A DNA stretch of 64,000 nucleotides from Streptomyces corallincola (GTDB taxonomy: Bacteria; Actinomycetota; Actinomycetes; Streptomycetales; Streptomycetaceae): the NCBI RefSeq assembly GCF_019104725.1, contig NZ_JAHRXF010000007.1:62001-126000 (forward strand), read 5' to 3'. Positions within the stretch are counted from its first letter, which is position 1. Each line of letters opens with the position of its first letter. Below the pieces are notes generated by a model. The model was not told where the DNA came from. It saw only the letters and a list, made by a program, of their open reading frames with translations, and searched no databases. Position numbers and translations under genes: made by a program. This document shows, piece by piece, positions 54,286 through 64,000 of the stretch.

Positions 54286-54741
54286 ATGACCTACCTCACC
54301 CGAGCCGCCGCCCTCACCGGCGCCCTGCTGCTCTCGGTCGGGCCGCTCACCGCGAGCCCCGCACAGGCGGCACCCGGTGACGCGCCGCCCGGCGACTGGC
54401 TCGCCCTGACCGTGACCCGAGGAACCGGACAGCCCGGCGGCACCGGACAGCCCACCGGAGCCGCGCCGATCACCGGTACCCGCGGCGCCCTCCTACTGTG
54501 CGACCCACCCCAGGGGCACCCCCACGCCGGTGAGGCGTGTGCCGAACTCGGTTCGGCGGACGGCGACTTCGAGGCGATCCCGCCCCGGACCGGCACCTTC
54601 TGCCCGATGATCTTCGCCCCGGTGACCGTGCACGCCCACGGGCGGTGGAGCGGGCGTACCGTCGAGTTCCGCCGGACGTACACCAATCACTGCGTGATGA
54701 CCCGGATGGCGGGTGCGGTGTTCGCGCTGGACGCGGACTGA
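54286..54741 (+). CDS. Streptomyces subtilisin inhibitor-family protein
   Basis: A 151-residue secreted protease inhibitor. Signal peptide MTYLTRAAALTGALLLSVGPLTASPAQA, cleaved near 28. The inhibitor core has the four conserved Cys (C72, C85, C106, C136) for two disulfides and the reactive loop GTFCPMIF, with P1 probably Met108 and P1' Ile109, as in subtilisin-type SSI (Met-Val). YTNHCVMTRMAGAVF is the usual end. A short GGTGQP/TGQP repeat lies at about 48-57. The ATG at 54286 was chosen because it gives a clean signal peptide; an upstream in-frame GTG does not. Confidence 0.92.
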   Translation: MTYLTRAAALTGALLLSVGPLTASPAQAAPGDAPPGDWLALTVTRGTGQPGGTGQPTGAAPITGTRGALLLCDPPQGHPHAGEACAELGSADGDFEAIPPRTGTFCPMIFAPVTVHAHGRWSGRTVEFRRTYTNHCVMTRMAGAVFALDAD

Positions 54742-54789
54742 GCCGCCGCCGCGACGGCCGGGGCCCGTGGGAGCGGGGGCGGGGGAGAC

Positions 54790-56040
54790 TCAGCCCTCCT
54801 GCTCACGGGCGTGCCGGGCCGCCGCCAGCACGGTCCGCGACTGATGCCCGATCTGGTGCTCCACCGGCACCCAGCGTGCGTGGAACCGGTCCGCGAAGGC
54901 CGCGCACCAGTCGGCCACCAGCCGCTCCAGGCCCGGTACGGCCGGGTCGCCGCGCTCGCGCAGCACCCGCAGCAGCATGGAGGCGGCGCGCAGCGGGAGC
55001 CGCCGCCCGAAGGCGTCCACGCTGCCGACGTACGCCATCGTCGTCGCGGCCGGAGGGGTGTCGGTCCAGTCGCGGGCCAGGCCGGGGGCGAGGCCGACCG
55101 CCCAGCGCGCGGCGCGCAGCAGTGGGCCGTCGGCGTCCGCCAGCCGGGGCAGCGCGTCGGTGAGCACCCGCTCGACCGTCAGGGAGTCCCGCAGCAGCCG
55201 GGCCGCCAGCCGCCGGATCGCGGCGGCGGGCGCCGGGTGCGGGGCCGGGTCGCCCACCAGGTCGCTCGCCCACATCGGCACCTCCACCACGGCGGTCAGC
55301 CCGCCGTACCGGTGCGTGTGGTACCACGTGCTGTGCCGGGCGTCGTCCGGCATGCTCGGATAGGCGGCGGCGCTGTCCGGCCCCGGCATCACGTGCACCC
55401 CCGGCCCCGACACGGGCCAGCCCGCCGCGTCCGACGCGCCCATCTCCACCGGGATGTGCCACCGCGCGGCCGACTTGGCGAACGGCTCCGCGAGCCCCGG
55501 CACGTCCCGCGTCAACTGCACCCACGTACCGCCCAGTTCGGTCGCGTGCAGGGTCACCTGGAGGTACGGCCGCAGCTCGTCGATGAGCCGGGTGAGGGTC
55601 CGCGTCTCGGGTGGCAGCCGGTCCGGTGGCAGGACGGCGGGTGACCACTCGACCTGCTCGGCGCCGGTGGGCCGGTAGAAGCCGAGGTGGTAGTCGTAGA
55701 GGCTGCGCGGCGACGGGGTGTGGTGCAGGGCCGCGCCGTCCGGATCGGCGCACAGCAGGAAGTGCCAGGAGACTCCGTCCCGCAACTCCGGCTCCGCCAG
55801 CACCCGTTCGGCCAGCACCCGCAGCGTCGCACCGCCCGCCGGTTCGTTGGCGTGCGCCCCGGCCACCACCAGCACCGCCCGCCGGGCCCGCCCCACCGAC
55901 AGCACCTCCACCGGACGCCCGGCCCGCGAGCGCCCCACCTGCCGGAACACGCAGAGACCCGGCTCCTGAACCGCCAACGCCCTTGCGTGCGCCACCAGTT
56001 CGGAAACACTGGGATACCGCAGCTCCGGCAGAGGACTCAC
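54790..56040 (-). CDS. M14-family zinc carboxypeptidase
   Basis: A 416-residue protein started at GTG 56040. Metal ligands: H63 and E66 in VAGAHANEPAGG (HxxE) and the third His in VTLHATELGGTW. The substrate-binding part has FLLCADPDGAALHHTP. No signal peptide is seen, so it is likely cytosolic, and the C-terminal 150 residues are helical and Ala/Arg-rich. Its peptide substrate is unknown. It lies between the inhibitor gene (converging) and treY (125 bp upstream, same strand). Confidence 0.88.
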   Translation of the reverse strand: MSPLPELRYPSVSELVAHARALAVQEPGLCVFRQVGRSRAGRPVEVLSVGRARRAVLVVAGAHANEPAGGATLRVLAERVLAEPELRDGVSWHFLLCADPDGAALHHTPSPRSLYDYHLGFYRPTGAEQVEWSPAVLPPDRLPPETRTLTRLIDELRPYLQVTLHATELGGTWVQLTRDVPGLAEPFAKSAARWHIPVEMGASDAAGWPVSGPGVHVMPGPDSAAAYPSMPDDARHSTWYHTHRYGGLTAVVEVPMWASDLVGDPAPHPAPAAAIRRLAARLLRDSLTVERVLTDALPRLADADGPLLRAARWAVGLAPGLARDWTDTPPAATTMAYVGSVDAFGRRLPLRAASMLLRVLRERGDPAVPGLERLVADWCAAFADRFHARWVPVEHQIGHQSRTVLAAARHAREQEG

Positions 56041-56165
56041 CCCCCGAACCCTGTCCGCCCGCCTCCGATCCCCAAGTCCCGCACGCCACGAACCAACTGT
56101 CAAGCGCACCGGTCCGGACCGGCGGCCGGATTCCCCGGTTCCGTCCCGTGCCGGTGCGGCTGCGC

Positions 56166-58538
56166 TTACACGGACTCCGCCACCCGCTCCAGCAGCGCCA
56201 CCGGCGCCGCCGAGAACAGCTCAGCCAGCGCCACCCGCCCGCTGAACTCCCTTTCCCCGCCCAGGACATCGGTCCAGCGGCCCGGTGGCAGCGGGAGGGT
56301 GGTGTCGTGCCAGCCACCGGATTCGGCGAGGCGGAGGGAGAGCCGGGTGACGGCGGTCAGGGTGCGGTCGGTGCGGGTGAAGGCCAGGCAGTGGCCGGCG
56401 GCGGGCCCTTCGGCGGTGAGGGGGGTGTAGGAGGCGGAGCGGCCGAAGGCGGACGGCCGACGGGCGCGCAGACGCAGCGCGGCGGACGACAGGGCGTCCT
56501 TCTCGCCGGGGTCGGCCGGGGGGAAGGAGACGGCGCGCCGGTTGTCGGGGTCCACCAGCGCGCGGTACTCGCCCTCGGTGCCCTGGTAGACGTCCGGGAC
56601 GCCCGGCATCGTCAGATGGACCAGGGCGGTGCCGAGGACGTTGGCCCGGATGTGGGGTTCGAGCGCCTTGCGCAGGGCGGCGACGCGCTCACCGGCGGGA
56701 CCGCACGGACCCTCGGCGACGAACCGCGCCACCGCCTCCTCGTACGGCGGTTCCTGCTCGGTCCAGCTCGTGTACATGCCCGCCTCGCGGACGTGCTTGA
56801 GCAGTGCCTGCTGGACGCGGTCCTCGTCGGCCGGGCCGAGCCCGAACACCGTCTGCCAGGCGGCCCAGGCGAGCTGCCCGTCCGGGACACCCCCCTCGGC
56901 CCGCGTCAGCTCGGCCAGCAGTTCCGAGTAGCGGTCCGGGCACTCGGTGAGCACCGCGAGCGCCGCCCGCACGTCCGCGCTGCGCTTGGTGTCGTGGGTG
57001 GTGACCACCGTGCCGGTGACCGGCCAGTCCCGCTGGACACGGGCGCACCAGGCGTGGAAGTCGTCCGGGGTCACCCCGGGGGAGCCCGGATCGCCGCCCA
57101 CCTCGGTGGCGGACAGCAGCGGGACGTACCGGTAGAACGCGGTGTCCTCCAGCGACTTGGCGCGCAGCGCCGACGAGGTCTGCGCGAACCGGGTACGGAA
57201 CTCGGCCCGGTCGGCGTGGTCCGGGGCCGCCGGGTCGCCGGGCGGCTCGACCAGCAGTCGGCGCACGATGTCCACCACCTCGGCCTCCTCCGGCACCACG
57301 AACGCCAGCCTGGCTTCCTCGGCGGCCCGTTCGGTGACGACGAGGGAGGCGTCCTGGGAGGCGTAGGGCCGGTACACCTCCATCCGGACGAGCAGTTCCT
57401 CCAGCGCGGTGCGCAGCGCCCAGTGCGCGCGGTCGCGCAGCGCGAGATCCGGCGAGGAAGCGCACAGCCGGGCCGCGACCCGCGTCAACCGGTCGGTCTC
57501 GGTGGCGAGTTCATGGGTGATCACCTTGTACGCGGCCCGCCGCGCGGTCGCCTCCCAGTTGCCGCCCCGGTCGGTCTGCGGCGCCGCGAACGCCCGGTAG
57601 CGGCCCAGGAGTTCGTACGCCCCGGTGCGGTCGGTGAACACGCCGTCCACCTGGCGCAGCGCGTCGTACCCGGTGGTGCCGGCGACCGGCCAGGACGCGG
57701 GCAGGTGTTCGCCGTCGGCGAGGATCTTCTCCACCACCGTCCAGCGTCCGCCGGTCGCCCCGTCCAGCCGGGCGAGATAGCCGTCCGGGTCGGCGAGCCC
57801 GTCCGGGTGGTCGATGCGCAGCCCGTCCAGCACCCCGTCGGCGAGCAGCTGGAGGATCTTGGCGTGGGTGGCGTCGAACACCTCCGGGTCCTCGACGCGC
57901 ACCCCGATCAGCTCCGAAATGCTGAAGAAGCGGCGGTAGTTCAGCTCGGTGCGGGCCAGCCGCCACCACGCGGGCCGGTACCACTGGGCGTCCAGCAGCT
58001 CCGGCAGCGGCAGATGCGCGGTGCCCTCGCGGAGCGGGAGGACGTGGTCGTGGTGGCGCAGCACGTCGCCGTCCACCACCAGATGCTCCAGCTGGGAGCC
58101 GACCGGACCGCCCAGCACGGGCAGCAGCAGCCGCCCGTCCTGCGCCGCCCAGTCGATGTCGAACCAGCGCGCGTACGGCGACTCGGGCCCCTCCCGCAGC
58201 ACCTCCCACAGCGCCTTGTTGTGCCGGGGCGCCATCGCCATGTGGTTGGGCACGATGTCCGCCACCAGGCCCAGGCCGTGCTCCCGCGCGGTGCGGGCCA
58301 GGGCGCGCAGTCCCTCCTCGCCGCCCAGCTCCTCGCGCACCCGGCCGGGGTCCGTGACGTCGTACCCGTGCGTGGAACCGGGCACCGCCTCCAGGACCGG
58401 GGACAGGTGCAGATGCGAGACGCCGAGCGACGCCAGATGGGGCACGGCCGCCTCGGCGGCGCCGAACGGGAACGCGGGCTGGAGTTGCAGCCGGTAGGTG
58501 GCCGTGGGCACGTCCGGGCCGGGGCGCTCAGAAGTCAT
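56166..58538 (-). CDS. treY: Maltooligosyl trehalose synthase
   Basis: A 790-residue GH13 transglycosylase that turns the reducing end of glycogen chains into an alpha,alpha-1,1 link. Motifs: TYRLQLQPAFPF, HLSPVLEAVPGSTHGYDVTDP, LVADIVPNHMAM, the catalytic Asp in GLRIDHPDGLADP, the Glu in TVVEKILADGEHLP, GTTGYDALRQVDGV, and the third acid in VVTTHDTKRSADVR. Ends MPGVPDVYQGTEGEYRALVDPDN... Full length. ATG at 58538. It lies 125 bp behind treX in the same direction, probably as an operon. Confidence 0.96.
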   Translation of the reverse strand: MTSERPGPDVPTATYRLQLQPAFPFGAAEAAVPHLASLGVSHLHLSPVLEAVPGSTHGYDVTDPGRVREELGGEEGLRALARTAREHGLGLVADIVPNHMAMAPRHNKALWEVLREGPESPYARWFDIDWAAQDGRLLLPVLGGPVGSQLEHLVVDGDVLRHHDHVLPLREGTAHLPLPELLDAQWYRPAWWRLARTELNYRRFFSISELIGVRVEDPEVFDATHAKILQLLADGVLDGLRIDHPDGLADPDGYLARLDGATGGRWTVVEKILADGEHLPASWPVAGTTGYDALRQVDGVFTDRTGAYELLGRYRAFAAPQTDRGGNWEATARRAAYKVITHELATETDRLTRVAARLCASSPDLALRDRAHWALRTALEELLVRMEVYRPYASQDASLVVTERAAEEARLAFVVPEEAEVVDIVRRLLVEPPGDPAAPDHADRAEFRTRFAQTSSALRAKSLEDTAFYRYVPLLSATEVGGDPGSPGVTPDDFHAWCARVQRDWPVTGTVVTTHDTKRSADVRAALAVLTECPDRYSELLAELTRAEGGVPDGQLAWAAWQTVFGLGPADEDRVQQALLKHVREAGMYTSWTEQEPPYEEAVARFVAEGPCGPAGERVAALRKALEPHIRANVLGTALVHLTMPGVPDVYQGTEGEYRALVDPDNRRAVSFPPADPGEKDALSSAALRLRARRPSAFGRSASYTPLTAEGPAAGHCLAFTRTDRTLTAVTRLSLRLAESGGWHDTTLPLPPGRWTDVLGGEREFSGRVALAELFSAAPVALLERVAESV

Positions 58539-58663
58539 GCTGACCTACGTACCCCGCCCGGCGCCGTTCGTGTCATCCCCGCGCGGTCGGACCGCCCGCG
58601 TCATCCGGTCGGCCCCCGTCACCGGCCACACTCCCCCCTCCCGCCCCTCCCGGCCCGCGCCGT

Positions 58664-60796
<2,133 letters not shown>

Positions 60797-61384
60797 GGGT
60801 AGGACTCTTCCAGGAGGAGTGCCCCGGCGGGGCCGCGTTGGGTTCGAGTCTGCCCCGAAACCGCGCCGACCCACCGTGTACGGGCCGTTCCCGTGCGCCC
60901 GGGCACCCACCGGCGGGCCCGCGCGCCCGGCGGCGCGGTCCGTGGCACCCGCGCCGGGTGGCACGTACGTCCGAGGAGTGGCCGGAACCGGACGTGACCG
61001 GTCGCGGCGCGCGCCGGGGGCCCGGCCGGGGGGTGCCCCGGCGCCGGACACGCGGAGTGGGGACGGCGCGCTCCGGGACGCGCGCCGCCCGCCCGGCGGA
61101 CCGGGCCCCGGGAACCGTCCCTGGTCTGGAGGAACGTACGGCGCGCCGTACGCGGTGCCCCGCGCGGGCGCGCGGCCGTACCGGCGCCGTGCGCCCCCGG
61201 CGCTATGACCCCGCTCACTCCCCGTGAGCGCCGGAGCCGGAACGGCCAAGGCATACAGGGAAGTTGGAGGTCACATCCGGGAAACCGACCTGTCCATCGG
61301 GCTGCACCGCCCGCCGCTCCCGGAGTACCCTTCCTTGATCGTTGGGACGGGGAAGGCCCTGGGGTGGCGGAAGGCGGTGCGCGG
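60797..61384. promoter_or_regulatory. 588-bp divergent promoter region with an 18-bp palindrome
   Basis: Between treX and the SAV2148 gene no coding sequence is convincing, although frames are open because of the very high GC. At 61135-61152 lies a perfect 18-base palindrome (CGTACGGCGCGCCGTACG), a candidate operator or cruciform. The right end (61290-61350) is less GC-rich and probably holds the rightward promoter. Confidence 0.45.
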
Positions 61385-62626
61385 GTGGGCTCGGGTGGGC
61401 TGGAGCTGCCCCCTGGTGGCGAGGGCCACGAGGGAGACTCCGCGGACGTCCCGCCCGGCGCGGTGTCCCTGGCCCGGCCGATGGACGCCACCGGCTCCAT
61501 CGGGCCGGACCTCGAATGGGGCGCCGACGCCTGGCTGGAGGTGCGCACCCGCGCGCAGCGGGCGGGCCGCGCCTACATCTGGCTGAATCTGGTCGAACAG
61601 CGGCTGCGCGCCGTCGTCGCCGCCGTGCTCCGCCCGGTCTACGAGCCCGTGCACGGCGACGACTGGGTGGTGGCCGCCGCCGGACCGGCCGGGCAGGAAT
61701 GGGTGCAGCGGGCCGTCGCCGTCCGCGAAGTCAGCCGCCGCAAGGGCTACTTGCTCGACCCGGCCGACGACAACGTGCTCAGCTTCCTCACCCTCCCGCA
61801 ACTGCGCGAACTCGTCGTCCAGCACTGGCCCTGCTTCGAGCCGTACGTGGACGAGCGCCGCGATCTCGAACTCGCCCTGGACGAGCTGGAGGTGACGCGC
61901 AACGTCGTCTCCCGCAACCGCGCGCTCTCCGAGGCGGTGCTCGGCCAGGCCGAACGCGCCTCCGCGCGGCTGCTGGAGCTGCTCGGCGCGGCCGGTGACG
62001 TGCCCTCCGCGCGGCGGCTGCCGGTGGACGCCGTCGAGGACCTCGTCGGCGACCGGTACGCCGACGTGGTCGCCGTGCACCCCGACCGGGTGCGGCTGAT
62101 GCGCCGGTTCCCCGCCGAGGACATCTTCGGCTCCGCCCGCCGCCTCGACGCCATCGGCATCGGGCTGAACCTGCTGGTGCAGAACTTCTCCGGCCGCCGA
62201 CTGGTCCGGCTCGCGGAGTCCGGCTGCCGCGTCCGGCTCCTCTTCCTCAACCCCGCCTCCAGCGCGGTCAAGCGCCGTGAGCGCGAACTCGGGATGAAGC
62301 GCGGCGAGTTGAGCCGCTCGGTCGAGATGAACATCCTGCACATGCGCCGGGTCCGCTCCCGCCTGCGCGACCCGGGCGCCTTCGAGATCCAGGTGTACGA
62401 CGAGACCCCCAGGTTCACCGCCTATCTGGTGGACGGCGACGGTGCCGACGGGGTCGCGGTGGTCCAGTCGTATCTGCGCGGGGCACGCGGCATGGAGTCG
62501 CCGGTCTTGGTGCTGCGCGGCGGCAGCCGACTCGTCACCTCCCAGGACGTGGTGGAGACCGGCCTCTTCCCGACCTACCGGGAGGAGTTCGAGCAGGCGT
62601 GGGCGGATTCGCGGCCCGTGTCCTGA
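61385..62626 (+). CDS. SAV2148-family HEPN-domain protein
   Basis: A 413-residue protein of a streptomycete family. The GTG at 61385 (GSGGLELPPGGEGHEGDS) gives the N-terminus I recall for the family, with GGAAGG upstream; earlier starts in the frame are less likely. Residues 45-230 form a helical HEPN-type domain (AYIWLNLVEQRLRAVVAAVL, PADDNVLSFLTLPQLRELVVQHWPCFEP, TRNVVSRNRALSEAVL). The R-x4-H-like element is the VVSRNRAL segment. Residues 240-413 are a phospholipase-D-like or nucleotide-binding half (CRVRLLFLNPASSAVKRRERELGM, LVTSQDVVETGLFPTYREEFEQAW). HEPN domains often act on RNA; the real substrate is unknown. Confidence 0.9.
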   Translation: MGSGGLELPPGGEGHEGDSADVPPGAVSLARPMDATGSIGPDLEWGADAWLEVRTRAQRAGRAYIWLNLVEQRLRAVVAAVLRPVYEPVHGDDWVVAAAGPAGQEWVQRAVAVREVSRRKGYLLDPADDNVLSFLTLPQLRELVVQHWPCFEPYVDERRDLELALDELEVTRNVVSRNRALSEAVLGQAERASARLLELLGAAGDVPSARRLPVDAVEDLVGDRYADVVAVHPDRVRLMRRFPAEDIFGSARRLDAIGIGLNLLVQNFSGRRLVRLAESGCRVRLLFLNPASSAVKRRERELGMKRGELSRSVEMNILHMRRVRSRLRDPGAFEIQVYDETPRFTAYLVDGDGADGVAVVQSYLRGARGMESPVLVLRGGSRLVTSQDVVETGLFPTYREEFEQAWADSRPVS

Positions 62627-62775
62627 AACGCCGGTGATCGTCGGGAGCCGCTGGAATTCATCCGCCCTGTCCGTCCCGTGCGCCGGTCGGGCGGAACGCG
62701 GTCCGCCGGTTGTCGGTGCCGCGTGCGATGGTGGAGGCCACTGGGGGAACGCACCACCGAGAAGGGGGGCCGCAC

Positions 62776-63498
62776 ATGAGCTGGCACCAAGAGCTGCTGA
62801 TCGGCTTCGACCTGGAGACGACCGGGACCGATCCGCGCGAGGCGCGCATCGTCACCGGCGCGGTGATCGAGGTCAGGGCCGGGGAGACGCTGGGCCGCCG
62901 CGAATGGCTGGCCGATCCGGGGGTGGAGATACCCGCCGACGCGGTCGCCGTCCACGGCATCAGCAACGAACGCGCGGCGGCCGAGGGCCGTCCCGCCGAC
63001 GAGGTCGCCGACACCCTGGCCGACGTCCTCACCGGCTACTGGAGCACGGGCGTGCCGGTCGTCGCGTACAACGCGGCCTTCGACCTCACGCTGCTCTCCG
63101 CCGAACTCGCCCGCCACGGACTGCCGTCCCTCGCGGACCGGCTCGGCGGGCGGCCACCGGCGCCGGTCATCGACCCCTACACCATCGACCGCCGGGTGGA
63201 CCGCTACCGCAGGGGCAAGCGGAACCTGGAGGCGGTCTGCGCGGAGTACGGCATCGTCCTCGACGCCGCCCACGACGCCGCGGCCGACGCCCTCGCCGCC
63301 GCCCGCCTGGCCTCCGCGATAGCCGACCGCCACCCCAAGGTCGCCGAACTGGGCCCCGCCGCGCTGCACGAGCGGCAGATCGAGTGGTACGCCGACTGGG
63401 CGGCCGACTTCCAGGCGTTCCTGCGCCGCAAGGGCGAGACGGACGCGGTGGTGGACGGGGTGTGGCCGGTCCGGGAGCCGGCCGGGTCGCTCACCTGA
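62776..63498 (+). CDS. DEDDh 3'-5' exonuclease (DnaQ/epsilon-like)
   Basis: A 240-residue exonuclease from ATG 62776 (GAAGGGGGG just upstream). Motifs: Exo I LIGFDLETTGTDP (D, E), Exo II VAYNAAFDLTLLSAEL (D), and Exo III AAHDAAADALAAARL (H, D). It is the proofreading type fold without a polymerase domain. Such stand-alone proteins degrade single-stranded ends in repair. C-terminal helices ERQIEWYADWAADFQAFLRRKGE are typical of the actinobacterial group. It follows the SAV2148 gene by 149 bp. Confidence 0.93.
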   Translation: MSWHQELLIGFDLETTGTDPREARIVTGAVIEVRAGETLGRREWLADPGVEIPADAVAVHGISNERAAAEGRPADEVADTLADVLTGYWSTGVPVVAYNAAFDLTLLSAELARHGLPSLADRLGGRPPAPVIDPYTIDRRVDRYRRGKRNLEAVCAEYGIVLDAAHDAAADALAAARLASAIADRHPKVAELGPAALHERQIEWYADWAADFQAFLRRKGETDAVVDGVWPVREPAGSLT

Positions 63499-63584
63499 GG
63501 TGCCGGGGCGCCGGGTCCGTTGACCGCCCGGTGCCCGGTGCCCGGTGCCGTGCCGCCGCCGCGTCACGGCCGCCGTCGCACCGG

Positions 63585-64000
63585 TCAGAACGGGTACCAG
63601 CGCACCGACGTGTCCCCGTCGCGCAGGGAGGCCACCCGGCGGCGGAACTCCGCCAGAGCCTTCGGGTTGCCCGGGGCGTGCTGGGCGACCCAGGCGCAGC
63701 TGGCCGTCTCACGGGCGCCCCGCAGCACCGCGCAGCCGTCCCACGCGCGCACGTCCCAGCCGTAGGCGTCGGTGAAGGCGTCGTAGGACTCGGCGGGCAG
63801 GCCGTAGCGGTCGCGGGACAGCGCCATCACCACGAGGTCGTGCTCGCGGAGGTCGGCGGCGAAGGTCTCCAGGTCCAGCAGGACCGGGCCGTGCGGGCCG
63901 ATGTGCACATTGCGCGGCAGCGCGTCCCCGTGGATCGCCCCCGGCGCCAGACGCGGGGTCAGCGCGGCGGCGGCCGAGGCGAAACCGTCCCGGCGCTCAC
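63585..64000 (-). CDS. Phosphotransferase (APH family), C-terminal part, cut by the window end
   Basis: The frame is open from the stop at 63585-63587 to the window edge, giving about 138 residues. It contains the Brenner motif AIHGDALPRNVHIGPHG, with catalytic Asp and Asn in place, followed by the metal-binding VLLDLETFA. Downstream DLREHDLVVMALSRDRYGLPAESYDAFTDAYGWDV fits the C-lobe of aminoglycoside/choline kinases. The N-lobe lies beyond the window. Unlike the homologue at 50679-51620 its catalytic Asp is intact. Confidence 0.88.
   Translation of the reverse strand, partial: ERRDGFASAAAALTPRLAPGAIHGDALPRNVHIGPHGPVLLDLETFAADLREHDLVVMALSRDRYGLPAESYDAFTDAYGWDVRAWDGCAVLRGARETASCAWVAQHAPGNPKALAEFRRRVASLRDGDTSVRWYPF

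Noticed and set aside
60820..60885. Sequence with GGTTCGAGTC resembling a tRNA T-loop
   Set aside because: No matching acceptor, D or anticodon stems can be formed around it; it is a chance match in the treX upstream region.

Overview
The window is chromosomal DNA from a Streptomyces. The evidence is very high GC with strong third-position GC bias, frequent GTG and TTG starts, a DUF692 protein, a conservon (histidine kinase, roadblock, DUF742, small GTPase), a SAV2148-family protein, a CprB-type gamma-butyrolactone receptor homologue and a full two-domain geosmin synthase. From memory, gene content and order resemble the S. coelicolor segment from about SCO6026 (fadB) through hemE/hemG/hemQ to cprB (SCO6071) and geosmin synthase (SCO6073) and beyond. 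I recognise no rRNA, tRNA, CRISPR array, insertion sequence or prophage. This is mostly core chromosome with a few accessory-looking insertions.

Layout. 1-5414: end of an unidentified gene, a NYN-like protein, the fadAB beta-oxidation pair behind a palindromic promoter region, and an RNase D-like exonuclease. 5627-13488: an orphan response regulator, a DUF3000 protein and most of a heme branch (hemE, hemG/cgoX, hemQ/chdC), interleaved with a rhomboid protein and a CoA-disulfide-reductase-like flavoprotein. 13537-21109: a secreted Ser aminopeptidase, a DUF4142 protein, a DUF692 enzyme fused to a second domain, an unknown membrane protein, a PTH2-type protein, a tiny zinc-ribbon protein and a lipoprotein polysaccharide deacetylase. 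21302-30226: SPFH protein, SulP transporter coupled to beta-carbonic anhydrase, ZapE-like ATPase, RibD-like reductase, murC, msrB. 30261-41487: a PP2C/SpoIIE phosphatase, an OpuC-type quaternary-amine ABC transporter (ATPase and two permeases), a four-gene conservon on the opposite strand, then the transporter's substrate-binding lipoprotein with a histidine-ammonia-lyase homologue directly behind it. 41624-50626: terB, a membrane-anchored AA10 oxygenase, cprB, a secondary peptide deformylase, an LLM flavin oxidoreductase, geosmin synthase, a PDZ protein and an M24 peptidase. 50679-64000: kinase-like proteins, trehalose/glycogen genes treZ, treY and treX (treZ split from treYX by an FHA protein, a subtilisin inhibitor and an M14 carboxypeptidase), a SAV2148-family HEPN protein, a DEDDh exonuclease and a truncated phosphotransferase.

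The most interesting unit is 38.6-41.5 kb. A substrate-binding lipoprotein with an apparently leaderless promoter is followed after 19 bp by a HAL/PAL-superfamily protein in which the Ala-Ser-Gly triad that forms the MIO cofactor is missing and the partner Tyr is Phe. Its partner ATPase and permeases lie 4.4 kb away across a conservon. I infer a possible uptake-plus-cleavage module for a betaine such as hercynine or ergothioneine. The second candidate is the DUF692 (MNIO) enzyme carrying, on one chain, a C-terminal domain that resembles the separate partner proteins of other MNIO systems.
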